A DNA stretch of 64,000 nt from Streptomyces fumanus (GTDB lineage Bacteria; Actinomycetota; Actinomycetes; Streptomycetales; Streptomycetaceae), in contig NZ_BNBI01000003.1 of assembly GCF_014655295.1 (NCBI RefSeq), positions 124,001-188,000 on the forward strand, in the 5' to 3' direction. A program made the position numbers and the translations under genes. This document shows, in pieces, positions 53,372-62,817 of the stretch (the stretch's first letter is position 1; every line of letters starts with the position of its first letter). The notes beneath the pieces were generated by a model. That model saw only the letters and a program-made list of their open reading frames with translations, had not been told where the DNA came from and did no database searches.

Positions 53372-54928
53372 CTAACGTCGCCTGCGCTGTCCACTCTGCT
53401 GCTGGGGCCACTGCGAACCGGACGGTCCATGGTGCCCCCGGGTGCCAACGGCGCCCTGCAGCGGGCCACTGGGGTTGTAACTGCCGGCGCCCTGCGAGCC
53501 GACGGGATTCATGGCGGCGGGGCCCGGCTGGTCGGTGGGCCCGTAGGACTGGGCGTACTGGGCGTACCGAACATCCTGGAGGCCGTAGCTCGGGGTGAAC
53601 TGGATGTGGCCAGTACCCCATGACGTGGTGGCGGACGAGGTGCCGTAGGGATTGGGCGCGTACGAAGCGGTACCCGCGTACGAAGCGGTTGCCGGGTACG
53701 ACGCGGTTCCCGGGTACGACGCGGCGCTGAAGTCCGAAGCGGAAGCCCCGTACTGCTCGTCCGACGGGTGGTGCGTGTCGGCCGACGAGTCGGACGAGTA
53801 CGCTGCGGAGGTCGGTGACTGTATCGCGGATTCGGGTTGGATCTGGAAGCCGTTGTCGAGGTGGGCGGTGAACGCCGCCGGGCTCAGGGGGTGGCCGTAG
53901 CCCTGAGTCACGTCGTCGCTGTCACTGTCGCTGTTGGGAACGGTGCTCGTGCTGGTGATGTGGTAAGTCTCCTCCCCGACTCCTTCGAGTCGCATCCTCT
54001 CCATGGCCGCGTCCAAGCTGATGGGGTCCCGGAGGGGGGGAGCGTCCGGGAGCGGGTGGCGCAAGGTCTCCATCGCCTCCCTGCGGAGGTCCCGCCCGTC
54101 GGCGATCTGGCTGTAAGTGACGGAGCCGGTCTGGATGTTGTCGAGCCCATAGGTCTGCGGGTTCGTGACCCTGGCCTGCAGCGGCCACGTGTCGATGTGT
54201 GCTGACTCGGGACGGTTCGGCGGTCCGATGATGACCATCGCATGTCCGGGCTCAAGGTCCGCACGCGTCACCTGGGTTCCCTCGAGCCTCATGTTCGCTT
54301 CCGTGAAGGCGTAGGCACTCTGGTCGTCGCAGGCGCCGGCTTTGGCGTGTGCCGCGAGCACCGCGGTCTGGCCCAGCCACGTCGGCATGTCGGCGGTGGG
54401 CACCCTGATGTCCTCGTTGAACAGGACCTCCAGCGCGTCATAGCTTTGACCACCGCTGTTGGCGATGTCGCTGATCTGGTTGGACGCGAACGGAACGGCC
54501 TCCATGGTGTCTTCGGTGATACTCCTGGCGTATTCGCGGCGCGCCCGGTACAGCTCCTTTTCCTGTTTCGGTATCGACTTGAGAAGCCGACGGTCCGCAC
54601 TCAGGCTCTCCCGGTCCCTGCTGCTGCGCGCTCTTCCCTCGGCGTTGCGGAGGATCTCGAGCACCGTCTCCCGGTCGGTCTTCTGGCCGGCTCTCAGCTC
54701 CCGGAACCTCTGGTCACCCTCCGGATTCCCCTTGGCCCAGCCGATTCCCCTCTGCTCGAAGGCGTCCAGCTCGATGAGCCTGTCGATGGCGGCGGTGAAG
54801 TTGGTCCTCTCTTCCGGGCGGTTCCTGAGCCGGTCCCGTACGCGCTGCCGGATATGCGGAAGCTGAGCACGGTCTTGATCCAGCTTCCGTTGCATCTCGA
54901 CCATCTGAGCCGGGGTCGCGTTCGGCAC
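53372..54928 (-). CDS. Repeat-tailed protein with candidate Cys-His-Asp core
   Basis: 518-residue protein from GTG 54928 (AGGAG seven bases upstream), no signal peptide or membrane helix. Residues 1-140 are charged and helical. The middle has Cys200 (AGACDDQSAYAF), His229 (PGHAMVIIGPP) and His244-x-Asp246 (AHIDTWPLQ), an order and spacing reminiscent of papain/transglutaminase-fold effectors. From ~330 the chain is Ser/Tyr/Gly-rich and low-complexity, with ASY(P/A)(G/A)T hexapeptide repeats and an Arg-rich end. Codon use is visibly less GC-biased than in neighbours, suggesting acquisition. Function not known; a polymorphic-toxin or effector-like enzyme is an inference. Confidence 0.7.
   Translation of the reverse strand: MPNATPAQMVEMQRKLDQDRAQLPHIRQRVRDRLRNRPEERTNFTAAIDRLIELDAFEQRGIGWAKGNPEGDQRFRELRAGQKTDRETVLEILRNAEGRARSSRDRESLSADRRLLKSIPKQEKELYRARREYARSITEDTMEAVPFASNQISDIANSGGQSYDALEVLFNEDIRVPTADMPTWLGQTAVLAAHAKAGACDDQSAYAFTEANMRLEGTQVTRADLEPGHAMVIIGPPNRPESAHIDTWPLQARVTNPQTYGLDNIQTGSVTYSQIADGRDLRREAMETLRHPLPDAPPLRDPISLDAAMERMRLEGVGEETYHITSTSTVPNSDSDSDDVTQGYGHPLSPAAFTAHLDNGFQIQPESAIQSPTSAAYSSDSSADTHHPSDEQYGASASDFSAASYPGTASYPATASYAGTASYAPNPYGTSSATTSWGTGHIQFTPSYGLQDVRYAQYAQSYGPTDQPGPAAMNPVGSQGAGSYNPSGPLQGAVGTRGHHGPSGSQWPQQQSGQRRRR
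53658..53729. repeat. Four tandem 18-bp repeats in the C-terminal coding region
   Basis: Units at 53658, 53676, 53694 and 53712 of the type GCGTACGAAGCGGTACCC encode the hexapeptide ASYPGT and variants in the tail of the 53372-54928 protein. Confidence 0.9.
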
Positions 54929-55184
54929 AGCCGTCTCCTTTCATCCCCATCTGGTCCTAGAACTACGGTGGGGGCCACCGAGGGGTTCAACGCGACGCGT
55001 GTTGTTCTCGCCGAGCCTCTGTGGGCGGCTACGGCGTATGCCGTCGTTCCTGGGAGGCATGCCGCAAGCGTGTGGCTGCCATTCGTGTCCCGGGCGATGT
55101 CCGCCCTGATTCGCCCTCATGTGCCCTGCGTGGCGGTCCCGCGCCGCTCCGCCGGTTTCCGCTGACTTCCTCCGCGGCCCGGTC

Positions 55185-55300
55185 GACCGGGAGGGCCTGA
55201 CCACCGCCCGCGCCTTCACCGAGTCCGGGGCCGCCGTGGTCCTGGCCAACTGTGTCCACGACGGCGTCGCCGACGGCGGACACCGGGCGCAGCGGCCCGC
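55185..55300 (+). pseudogene. Short-chain dehydrogenase remnant
   Basis: The translated stretch GLTTARAFTESGAAVVLAN corresponds to the second helix and strand of a classical SDR (after the TGxxxGIG loop, which is lost). Sequence before and after does not continue the domain. About 30 codons survive, so it is a gene scar without function. Confidence 0.55.
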
Positions 55301-55452
55301 CGGGTCGCGAACGCAACGGAAGCGCGCCCGACCCGCTCCCGGCCCCCGGGCGCGCCGGCCGGCTGAGCTGGGGCCGTTCGTATCGCTGCGTGGTTCCTCT
55401 GTCGGATGCCTGTACGGGAGCCGACGCGCCGGTGTACGGTCTCGGGCCGACG

Positions 55453-55476
55453 CCTTTTGGGAGCGCTCCCAAAAGG
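55453..55476. promoter_or_regulatory. CebR-type operator (24-bp perfect palindrome)
   Basis: The CebR box TGGGAGCGCTCCCA (55458-55471) sits in the centre of a perfect 24-bp palindrome (55453-55476), 26 bases before the cellulase start. CebR is the LacI-family repressor of cellulose/cellobiose genes in Streptomyces, relieved by cello-oligosaccharides. Confidence 0.88.
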
Positions 55477-55502
55477 ATTCCGCTTCGTCGAGGAGAGATG
55501 CT

Positions 55503-56876
55503 GTGAAACGCATGCTGGCGTTACTGGCGACCTGCGCGACGGCCCTGGGCCTGACGACGCTGGCCGTCCCGCAGGCGGTGGCCGCCACCGGCTGCAAGGT
55601 GGACTACACCGTCACCAGCCAGTGGGCGGGCGGCTTCCAGGCCGGGGTGAAGATCACCAACCTGGGCGACCCCGTCAGCAACTGGACGCTGAAGTTCACC
55701 CTGCCGGACGCGGGACAGAAGCTCACGCAGGGCTGGAACGCCACCTGGTCCCAGTCCGGCTCCACGGTCTCCGCCACCAACCTGGACTGGAACCGCACCC
55801 TGGCCACCGGCGGCAGCACCGACCTGGGCTTCACCGGCACGTTCACCGGCTCCAACCCCAAGCCGAGCGCGTTCACGCTCAACGGCGTGGCCTGTACCGG
55901 TGACATAGGCGGCGAGGATCCCACCGACCCGGGCGACTCGACGCCCGTCGGCACCAACGGGCAGCTCCACGTCTGCGGCGTGAACCTGTGCAACCAGTAC
56001 AACCGGCCCATCCAGCTCCGGGGCATGAGCACGCACGGCATCCAGTGGTTCAGCAAGTGCTACAACAACGCGTCCCTGGACGCGCTGGCCAAGGACTGGA
56101 AGTCGGACCTGCTGCGCATCGCCATGTACGTGCAGGAGCAGGGCTACGAGACGGACCCGGCCGGCTTCACCAGCAGGGTGAACAGCTACGTCGACATGGC
56201 CGAGGCCCGCGGGATGTACGCCCTGATCGACTTCCACACCCTGACGCCGGGCGACCCGAACTACAACCTCGACCGCGCCAAGACGTTCTTCGCCTCCGTC
56301 GCCGCCCGCAACGCCGCGAAGAAGAACGTCATCTACGAGATCGCCAACGAGCCCAACGGCGTGAGCTGGACCGCCATCAAGAACTACGCCGAGCAGGTCA
56401 TCCCCGTGATCCGGGCCGCCGACCCGGACGCCGTCATCATCGTCGGCACCCGCGGCTGGTCCTCGCTGGGCGTCTCGGACGGCTCCAACGAGACCGAGGT
56501 GATCAACAACCCGGTCAACGCCACCAACATCATGTACGCGTTCCACTTCTACGCGGCGAGCCACAAGGACAACTACCGCGCCGCGGTGAGCCGGGCGGCC
56601 TCCAAGCTCCCGCTGTTCGTCACCGAGTTCGGCACGGTGACCGCCACCGGCGGCGGGACGTTCGACCGGACCAGCACCACGGCCTGGCTGGACCTGCTCG
56701 ACCAGTTGAAGATCAGCTACGCCAACTGGACCTACTCCGACGCCAACGAGAGCAGCGCGGCCTTCAAGCCCGGTACCTGCAACGGCACCGACTACAGCAG
56801 CAGCGCCGTACTGACCGACTCCGGGGCACTGCTGAAGAGCCGTATCAGCACCCCTGACTCCTTCCCCACCTCCTGA
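55503..56876 (+). CDS. Secreted endoglucanase, CBM2-GH5
   Basis: 457-residue cellulase. Signal peptide 1-28 (MLALLATCATALGLTTLAVP, cleavage at AVAA). CBM2 ~30-135 with surface tryptophans (CKVDYTVTSQWAGGFQAGV, NWTLKFTLP), a Thr/Asp linker, then GH5 catalytic domain ~150-450: general acid/base Glu283 in YEIANEPNG and nucleophile Glu375 in FVTEFGT. Hydrolyses beta-1,4 bonds of cellulose outside the cell. GTG 55503 has GAGGAGA upstream. Controlled by a perfect CebR palindrome and followed by a hairpin. Confidence 0.95.
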   Translation: MKRMLALLATCATALGLTTLAVPQAVAATGCKVDYTVTSQWAGGFQAGVKITNLGDPVSNWTLKFTLPDAGQKLTQGWNATWSQSGSTVSATNLDWNRTLATGGSTDLGFTGTFTGSNPKPSAFTLNGVACTGDIGGEDPTDPGDSTPVGTNGQLHVCGVNLCNQYNRPIQLRGMSTHGIQWFSKCYNNASLDALAKDWKSDLLRIAMYVQEQGYETDPAGFTSRVNSYVDMAEARGMYALIDFHTLTPGDPNYNLDRAKTFFASVAARNAAKKNVIYEIANEPNGVSWTAIKNYAEQVIPVIRAADPDAVIIVGTRGWSSLGVSDGSNETEVINNPVNATNIMYAFHFYAASHKDNYRAAVSRAASKLPLFVTEFGTVTATGGGTFDRTSTTAWLDLLDQLKISYANWTYSDANESSAAFKPGTCNGTDYSSSAVLTDSGALLKSRISTPDSFPTS

Positions 56877-56892
56877 CCGCCCCACCCGCGAC

Positions 56893-56922
56893 TGGGAGCG
56901 CTCCCGAAAACGGGGCGCTCCC
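56893..56922 (+). terminator. Hairpin terminator containing a second CebR-like box
   Basis: GGGAGCG...CGCTCCC (56894-56922) with an inner CCCG-AAAA-CGGG stem forms a strong terminator after the cellulase. Its left part TGGGAGCGCTCCCG (56893-56906) matches the CebR box at 13 of 14 positions. Confidence 0.75.
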
Positions 56923-57037
56923 GGTCGGCTCGGTCACCGGGCAGTGACCGTGCTCGCCGGCGCCCTGGCGGCGTCGCTGGTTCCGGCGGGCACGGTCCGA
57001 GCCTGCCGCCCGCCGGTGACCCGGCGGGCGGCAGGTG

Positions 57038-57778
57038 TCACTTCAGGTGCCGGGTGAAGAACCGGGCCGCGGCCTCGCCCGCGAAGGGCGGTACGCCGGT
57101 GTGTCCGCCCATGTTGGCGTGCAGCGTCTTCTCCGGGGAGCCGAAGGCGTCGAACAGGTCCAGGGCCGCCTGCCGGTCGTTGCCCTCGTCGTCCCACTGC
57201 AACAGGACGTGCAGCGGGATGGTGACCCGGCGGGCTTCCTCGAAGCTGGCGCGCGGGACGAAGCTCCCGGCGAAGAGCACCGCGGCCGAGATGCGCGGCT
57301 CGACCACCGCCAGTCGGGTGCCGAGGGCGATCACTCCGCCCGAGTACCCGACCGGGCCGCCGACCTCGGGGAGCGCCAGGAAGGCGTCCAGGGCGGCCCG
57401 CCATTCCGGGGCGGACGCGTCGACCAGGGGGAGGACGAGCGCGTCGATGATCTCCTCGCCGACCGGCCGGCCGGCCTCCATGGCCCGGCGCAGGTCGGCG
57501 GCGGCCCGCTCGGCGGCGGGCCACCGCGGCCGGTCGCCCTTTCCGGGGAGTTCGATGGTGGCCGTGGCGAAACCGTCCGCCGCGGACCCCCGGGCCCGCT
57601 CCACCAGCCGGGGATACACCCTGCGCAGCCCGAGCGGAGGAGGGCTGAGCAGGATCAGCGGCACCGGCGCGGCGGCGGACGCGGACACGGGCGTCCACAG
57701 GAAGCCGGGGATGTCACCGAGGGTGAACGCGCGCTCGAGAACGGTGTCGTCGAGCCGCCGTTCGGAAGTGAATCGCAT
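57038..57778 (-). CDS. Alpha/beta hydrolase (dienelactone hydrolase-like)
   Basis: 246-residue cytoplasmic hydrolase. VPLILLSPPPLGLRRVYPRL precedes the core; the nucleophile elbow is GYSGG (Ser near residue 145, followed by VIALGTRLA), with an acidic LLQWDDEGND and the C-terminal NMGGHTGVPP histidine. Pattern fits short dienelactone-hydrolase-like esterases. ATG 57778 has AAAGG upstream. A 16-codon ORF with strong ribosome site lies in its 5' region. Confidence 0.82.
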   Translation of the reverse strand: MRFTSERRLDDTVLERAFTLGDIPGFLWTPVSASAAAPVPLILLSPPPLGLRRVYPRLVERARGSAADGFATATIELPGKGDRPRWPAAERAAADLRRAMEAGRPVGEEIIDALVLPLVDASAPEWRAALDAFLALPEVGGPVGYSGGVIALGTRLAVVEPRISAAVLFAGSFVPRASFEEARRVTIPLHVLLQWDDEGNDRQAALDLFDAFGSPEKTLHANMGGHTGVPPFAGEAAARFFTRHLK

Positions 57779-57823
57779 GGTCGTGCCTTTCGGGAGGGCC
57801 AGAAGACGGCGCTCCCGGACGAC

Positions 57824-57874
57824 CTACCGCCCGACCGTGACCCCGGAGGAGAGCACCCCTGTCGATACGTTCAC
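57824..57874 (-). CDS. Possible 16-residue upstream ORF
   Basis: GTG 57874 follows AGGAGGAGG on the minus strand and encodes MNVSTGVLSSGVTVGR, ending 45 bases before the hydrolase ATG. It may be a regulatory leader peptide; evidence is only the unusually strong ribosome site. Confidence 0.3.
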   Translation of the reverse strand: MNVSTGVLSSGVTVGR

Positions 57875-57949
57875 GGGTACCACCTCCTCCTGACGCGCAC
57901 GGCCACCGGAAACCTAGCAGCCGCTGCCGTGGGTGCGTCAACGGTGCCG

Positions 57950-58378
57950 TCACCGCCGCCCGGTTCCCCGCGCGGAGAGCCGGGGCAGTTCCGTGTCGAC
58001 GACGAAGCCGATCTCGACGACCTGGCCCGGCAGGGTCAGGTCGGTGACGCCGAGGACCGTACTGGCCGGGCGGTGGTCGCCGAAGTACGCCAGGTTGGCC
58101 TCGGCCAGGGCAGCGGCGTGCTGCCGCAGGTCCACCACGTACAGGGTCTGCGAGACGATCTGGTGCCGGGTGGCGCCGTAGTGGTCCAGGACCTTGTCCA
58201 TGTTGGCGTGGGTCCGCCGGAGCTGGGCCGCGAAGTCGCCCGCGTGGCGGAACTCGCCCGCGTCGTCGAACGAGAGCTGACCGGAGACGTGGATCAGTTG
58301 ACCGGACCTGATCGCCTGGGCGTAGCCGAAGTCGCTCTCGGCCGGGATGCCGAAGGCGAAGACATCGATGGGGGCCAT
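57950..58378 (-). CDS. RidA family protein
   Basis: 142-residue RidA/YjgF-type protein (SDFGYAQAIRSGQLIHVSGQ, ANMDKVLDHYGATRHQIVSQ, LTLPGQVVEIGFVVDT). RidA proteins are trimers that hydrolyse reactive enamine/imine intermediates; this copy ends in VDTE rather than the usual E/A-A-x-A tail, so it may be one of the non-canonical subgroups. ATG 58378. Divergent from the HxlR regulator at 58480. Confidence 0.9.
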   Translation of the reverse strand: MAPIDVFAFGIPAESDFGYAQAIRSGQLIHVSGQLSFDDAGEFRHAGDFAAQLRRTHANMDKVLDHYGATRHQIVSQTLYVVDLRQHAAALAEANLAYFGDHRPASTVLGVTDLTLPGQVVEIGFVVDTELPRLSARGTGRR

Positions 58379-58479
58379 GGTGGCCGTCCTTCCGTCGTGC
58401 TCTCTTGTGGTTACTCGGGAACTGTAGGAGAGTGACGGTTGACCTGGAAGAACGCACTTTTCGGTGACTGGGGAACCAG

Positions 58480-58863
58480 ATGGTGACCAAGCGACTGCTC
58501 AAGGGACTGCCCGAGGACGCCGACCTGCGGCGCGCGGACTCGCTGGCGCGGGAGATCTTCTCGGACGTGGCCAACAAGTGGGCGCTTCTGATCATCGAGG
58601 CGCTCGGCGAGCGCACCCTGCGCTTCAGCGAACTGCGCGACGAGGTGGAGGGCGTCAGCCACAAGATGCTCACCCAGAACCTGCGCATGCTGGAGCGCAA
58701 CGGCCTGGTCGACCGGAAGGTGCACCCCACCGTGCCGCCGCGCGTGGAGTACACCCTCACCGGGCCGGGCCGGGGCCTGCTCGCCGCGGTCGACGCCATC
58801 TGCGGCTGGACCCACCAGCACCTCGGTCACATCGAGGGCGCCCGCCGCCGCTTCGACGCCTGA
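58480..58863 (+). CDS. HxlR family transcriptional regulator
   Basis: 127-residue winged-helix regulator: SDVANKWALLIIEALGERTL, SHKMLTQNLRMLERNGLVDR and VPPRVEYTLTGPGRGLL are the HxlR signature. HxlR-type proteins often sense electrophiles or disulfide stress; this one has a single cysteine (ICGWT). ATG 58480. Probably regulates itself and the divergent RidA gene. Confidence 0.93.
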   Translation: MVTKRLLKGLPEDADLRRADSLAREIFSDVANKWALLIIEALGERTLRFSELRDEVEGVSHKMLTQNLRMLERNGLVDRKVHPTVPPRVEYTLTGPGRGLLAAVDAICGWTHQHLGHIEGARRRFDA

Positions 58864-58897
58864 CGGCCCGGGGCGACCGCCACGGGCGCCCGCCGCG

Positions 58898-60133
58898 TCA
58901 CGGGACGAGGACGTCCTGGTCCCCGCCGCGCCACTCGGCCAGCAGGACGGTGGCGTCGTCGTCCATGGGCCCGGGGTGGTGGTCCAGTACGGCCTGCATC
59001 AGACGGCGCAGGGTCTCGTGCAGGGTGAAGTGGCCGGAGTGGTGACGCAGCACGAAGTCGACGAAGCGGTCGCGGCCGAACTCGTTGCCCTCCGCGTCAC
59101 GGGCCTCCACCACACCGTCGGTGTAGAGCACCAGCCGGTCACCGCGCTGCAACTGCTCGCGGCAGACGGTGATGGGAAGCCCCAGGCCGGTGCCCATGGG
59201 GCCGGCCGGCGGACAGGTCAGGGTGGTGCTGCCGCGCTGGTCGCGGATGAGCAGGGGCAGGTGGTGGCCGCGGTTGATCCAGGTCAGTACGCCGGTGGTG
59301 GTGTCCAGGTCGGCGAGGATGCCGGTGACGTAGCGCCTGGCGCCGAACTGCTCCATCAGGGTGCGTTCCACCCACCGGCTGGCATCGGCCAGGGAGGCGC
59401 CCTGGCGGCGGGCGTTGCGGCAGGCGGAGACGGCGACGTTGGCGGTGATGCCGGCGGCGGTGTCGTGTCCCATCGCGTCGAACACCGCCAGGTGCAGGGT
59501 GGTGCCCGCCAGCGCGAAGTCGAAGGCGTCGCCGCCCAGGTCGTAGGCGGGTTCCAGGACGGCGCCGACGGTGACGTTGTGACCGGCGTACGCCGGGGGC
59601 GGCATGAGGTTCGTCTGCATCTCCGCCGCCACGTTCATCGGCGCGCTGCGCACCAGCCGCGCGTAGGAGTCGCTGAAGGAGCGCTTGCTCAGCAGCAGCA
59701 GCGCGATCACCGACGCCACCTCGCTCAGCACCTGCTGCGGCTGCTCGCCCTCGGCGACGTCCGTGCGCAGCACGCCCAGCCGCTCCACCCCGTCGGTGAT
59801 CGGTGTCCACCACCGCCGCCGGCCCTGCCGGGTCCCGGATTCCGCGATGCTCTCGACCCGCTGCCAGGCCCGGCCCGGCAGCGTGCCGTCGACCCGCACC
59901 TCCTCGCCGCCCTCCCCCGCGTCCAGTCCACGGCCGGTGACCTCGCGCATCACCTTGTCCTGGAGGTCCACCAGGAACATGGCGCTGTCGTGCAGTCCCA
60001 CGGAGGCGGTGCGCTCGGCCACCAGGCGGGGCAGCGCCTCCAGGTTGGTCGTGTGGGAGAGCTGGACCAGGTCCACCAGCATCTCGGCCGTGCGTCCGCG
60101 ATCGGTCACATCCACCAGTCTCCCCCGTGCCAT
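58898..60133 (-). CDS. GAF-PP2C (SpoIIE/RsbU-type) serine phosphatase
   Basis: 411-residue phosphatase with a GAF-like sensor (~30-165, ERTASVGLHDSAMFLVD) and a SpoIIE PP2C domain (~190-405: AYDLGGDAFDFALAG, VFDAMGHDTAAG, PMDDDATVLLAEW). It should dephosphorylate a STAS antagonist, but no STAS gene is adjacent, unlike the pair at 42948-44617. ATG 60133. A perfect hairpin at 60166-60197 separates it from the scar upstream. Confidence 0.92.
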   Translation of the reverse strand: MARGRLVDVTDRGRTAEMLVDLVQLSHTTNLEALPRLVAERTASVGLHDSAMFLVDLQDKVMREVTGRGLDAGEGGEEVRVDGTLPGRAWQRVESIAESGTRQGRRRWWTPITDGVERLGVLRTDVAEGEQPQQVLSEVASVIALLLLSKRSFSDSYARLVRSAPMNVAAEMQTNLMPPPAYAGHNVTVGAVLEPAYDLGGDAFDFALAGTTLHLAVFDAMGHDTAAGITANVAVSACRNARRQGASLADASRWVERTLMEQFGARRYVTGILADLDTTTGVLTWINRGHHLPLLIRDQRGSTTLTCPPAGPMGTGLGLPITVCREQLQRGDRLVLYTDGVVEARDAEGNEFGRDRFVDFVLRHHSGHFTLHETLRRLMQAVLDHHPGPMDDDATVLLAEWRGGDQDVLVP

Positions 60134-60165
60134 CCGGATCAGCTTCCCCCTTCGGGGTGACGGGC

Positions 60166-60197
60166 GGTTCTTCGCCGGCCGGGGCCGGCGAAGAACC
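60166..60197 (-). terminator. Perfect 15-bp inverted repeat
   Basis: GGTTCTTCGCCGGCC (60166-60180) and GGCCGGCGAAGAACC (60183-60197) flank two bases. It lies 33-64 bases upstream of the phosphatase start and just after the PKS scar; it can terminate the relic transcript or fold in the phosphatase leader. Confidence 0.7.
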
Positions 60198-60233
60198 CGA
60201 GAGGCTGTCTCCCCAACCTCTCGTCCGCCCGAG

Positions 60234-61110
60234 TCACCCTTCCTCCTGCGTCCACACACCCGGCTTGCGGCCGGCGGTGGTCGTCCCGTGGCCAGTGCCC
60301 TCCTGGCGGGGTACGCGGGACGCGCCGGGTTCCGCGGTGCCGTCCCGCCTCGGTGTCGGCGGGGCGGGTGCCGGGGGTGTGGTGCCGCCGGCGAGGCCGA
60401 GACGGAGGTGGACGAGCCTGGCGATGTCGGTGAGGGTGCCGTTGGCGCTGCGGAGCGGTTCCATGGGCGGGATCTCCACCTCGTAGCGGGTCTGGAGGGT
60501 GACCAGGAGTTCCGTGGCCATCAGTGAGTCCAGGCCGTAGCCGTCCACGCGCTGGTGCGGGTCGATCTGGTCCGGGTCCAGGGGTCGCGGCGGCCCCGGA
60601 GGATGCCGGGGAGCTGGTGGGTCTGGTGGGCGAGCAGTGTCTGCCCGTGCACGAACGCCGATGCCTCGGTCGAGGCCCGTGCCGTCACCTCGGGATACCG
60701 TACCGGCGTCGCCACCAGGCGGAACCGGCCGTCGGGTTCGGGCCGCAGGGCGCCGCTGCGGCGCAGTGCCGGGGTCAGCAGTTCCACGAACCTGACGTGC
60801 CGTTCGTCCAGTCCGTGGGCGACCAGGTCGGGCCTGCTCCAGGGACCGGAGTGCGGGACCGGCTCGGCCAGCGCGGTGCCGAACATGGCGGTGATGGCGT
60901 CGGTGACGAGTTCGACGCCGGCCCGGTGCAGGGCCGGGTAGGAGCCGTTGGACAGCATGACCCGTTCGCAGCCGAACCGATGGGCCGGGACCAGGCGGGC
61001 GCGCAGGCCCCGCTCGGAAGCCCGGCGCCGATGACGACGACGGTGTACTCCTCCGCTGACGCGCCCCGCCCTGGGTGCGGCGCGTCGGGGGCGGGGGTGG
61101 ACGGGTCCAT
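60234..61110 (-). pseudogene. Decayed flavin monooxygenase / polyketide synthase remnant
   Basis: Three pieces in different frames. Near 61050 the start of a flavin monooxygenase (EEYTVVVIGAG) survives; a large deletion leads to CERVMLSNGSYPALHRAGVE near 60960-60900, the same enzyme's later part. This runs into a PKS/NRPS-methyltransferase-like piece (RFVELLTPALRRSG, AFVHGQTLLAHQTHQLPGIL, to ~60600), and after another frameshift an acyl-carrier-protein domain with its phosphopantetheine Ser in GYGLDSLMATELL (codon 60525-60527), ending at 60234. The remnant shows that a polyketide-type cluster was once here. Confidence 0.7.
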
Positions 61111-61281
61111 GGGCGAGCTCCGGTGCGAGGGTGCGAGGTCCGCGGGGTGGGGCCGGCGCGGTACGGGGCGCCCGCGACCACGCTATCCGGCGGCACCCGC
61201 GTCACCGGCCCGGTTCGCCCGTCCGGGGAGGCGTCCGGGGCACGGGAGTCGACCGCGCGGACCGACCGGGCCGGACGCGGA

Positions 61282-61314
61282 GGGAACCCCGGCCGTGGCA
61301 CGGCCGGGGTTCCC
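61282..61314 (-). terminator. Strong hairpin terminator after GH62 gene
   Basis: GGGAACCCCGGCCGTG (61282-61297) and CACGGCCGGGGTTCCC (61299-61314) are perfectly complementary, 19 bases downstream of the GH62 stop on the minus strand. Confidence 0.88.
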
Positions 61315-61332
61315 CGGGGAGGTGGACGCCGG

Positions 61333-62760
<1,428 letters not shown>

Positions 62761-62817
62761 TCATCTTTCGTGTGTGAGCGGTCCGGTCGGTTCCGTCGGG
62801 GGCTGTTCCGACCGGGT

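Larger units (their letters stand above)
54929..55502. other. 574-base intergenic region
   Basis: Contains no intact gene. The middle carries a short relic of an SDR gene (55185-55300); the right end carries the CebR-type palindrome and cellulase promoter; the left end must hold the promoter for 54928. Confidence 0.6.

Noticed and set aside
58379..58479. Operator for HxlR between RidA and hxlR
   Set aside because: GGTTACT and AGTGACGG give only an imperfect dyad; not strong enough to list as a site.
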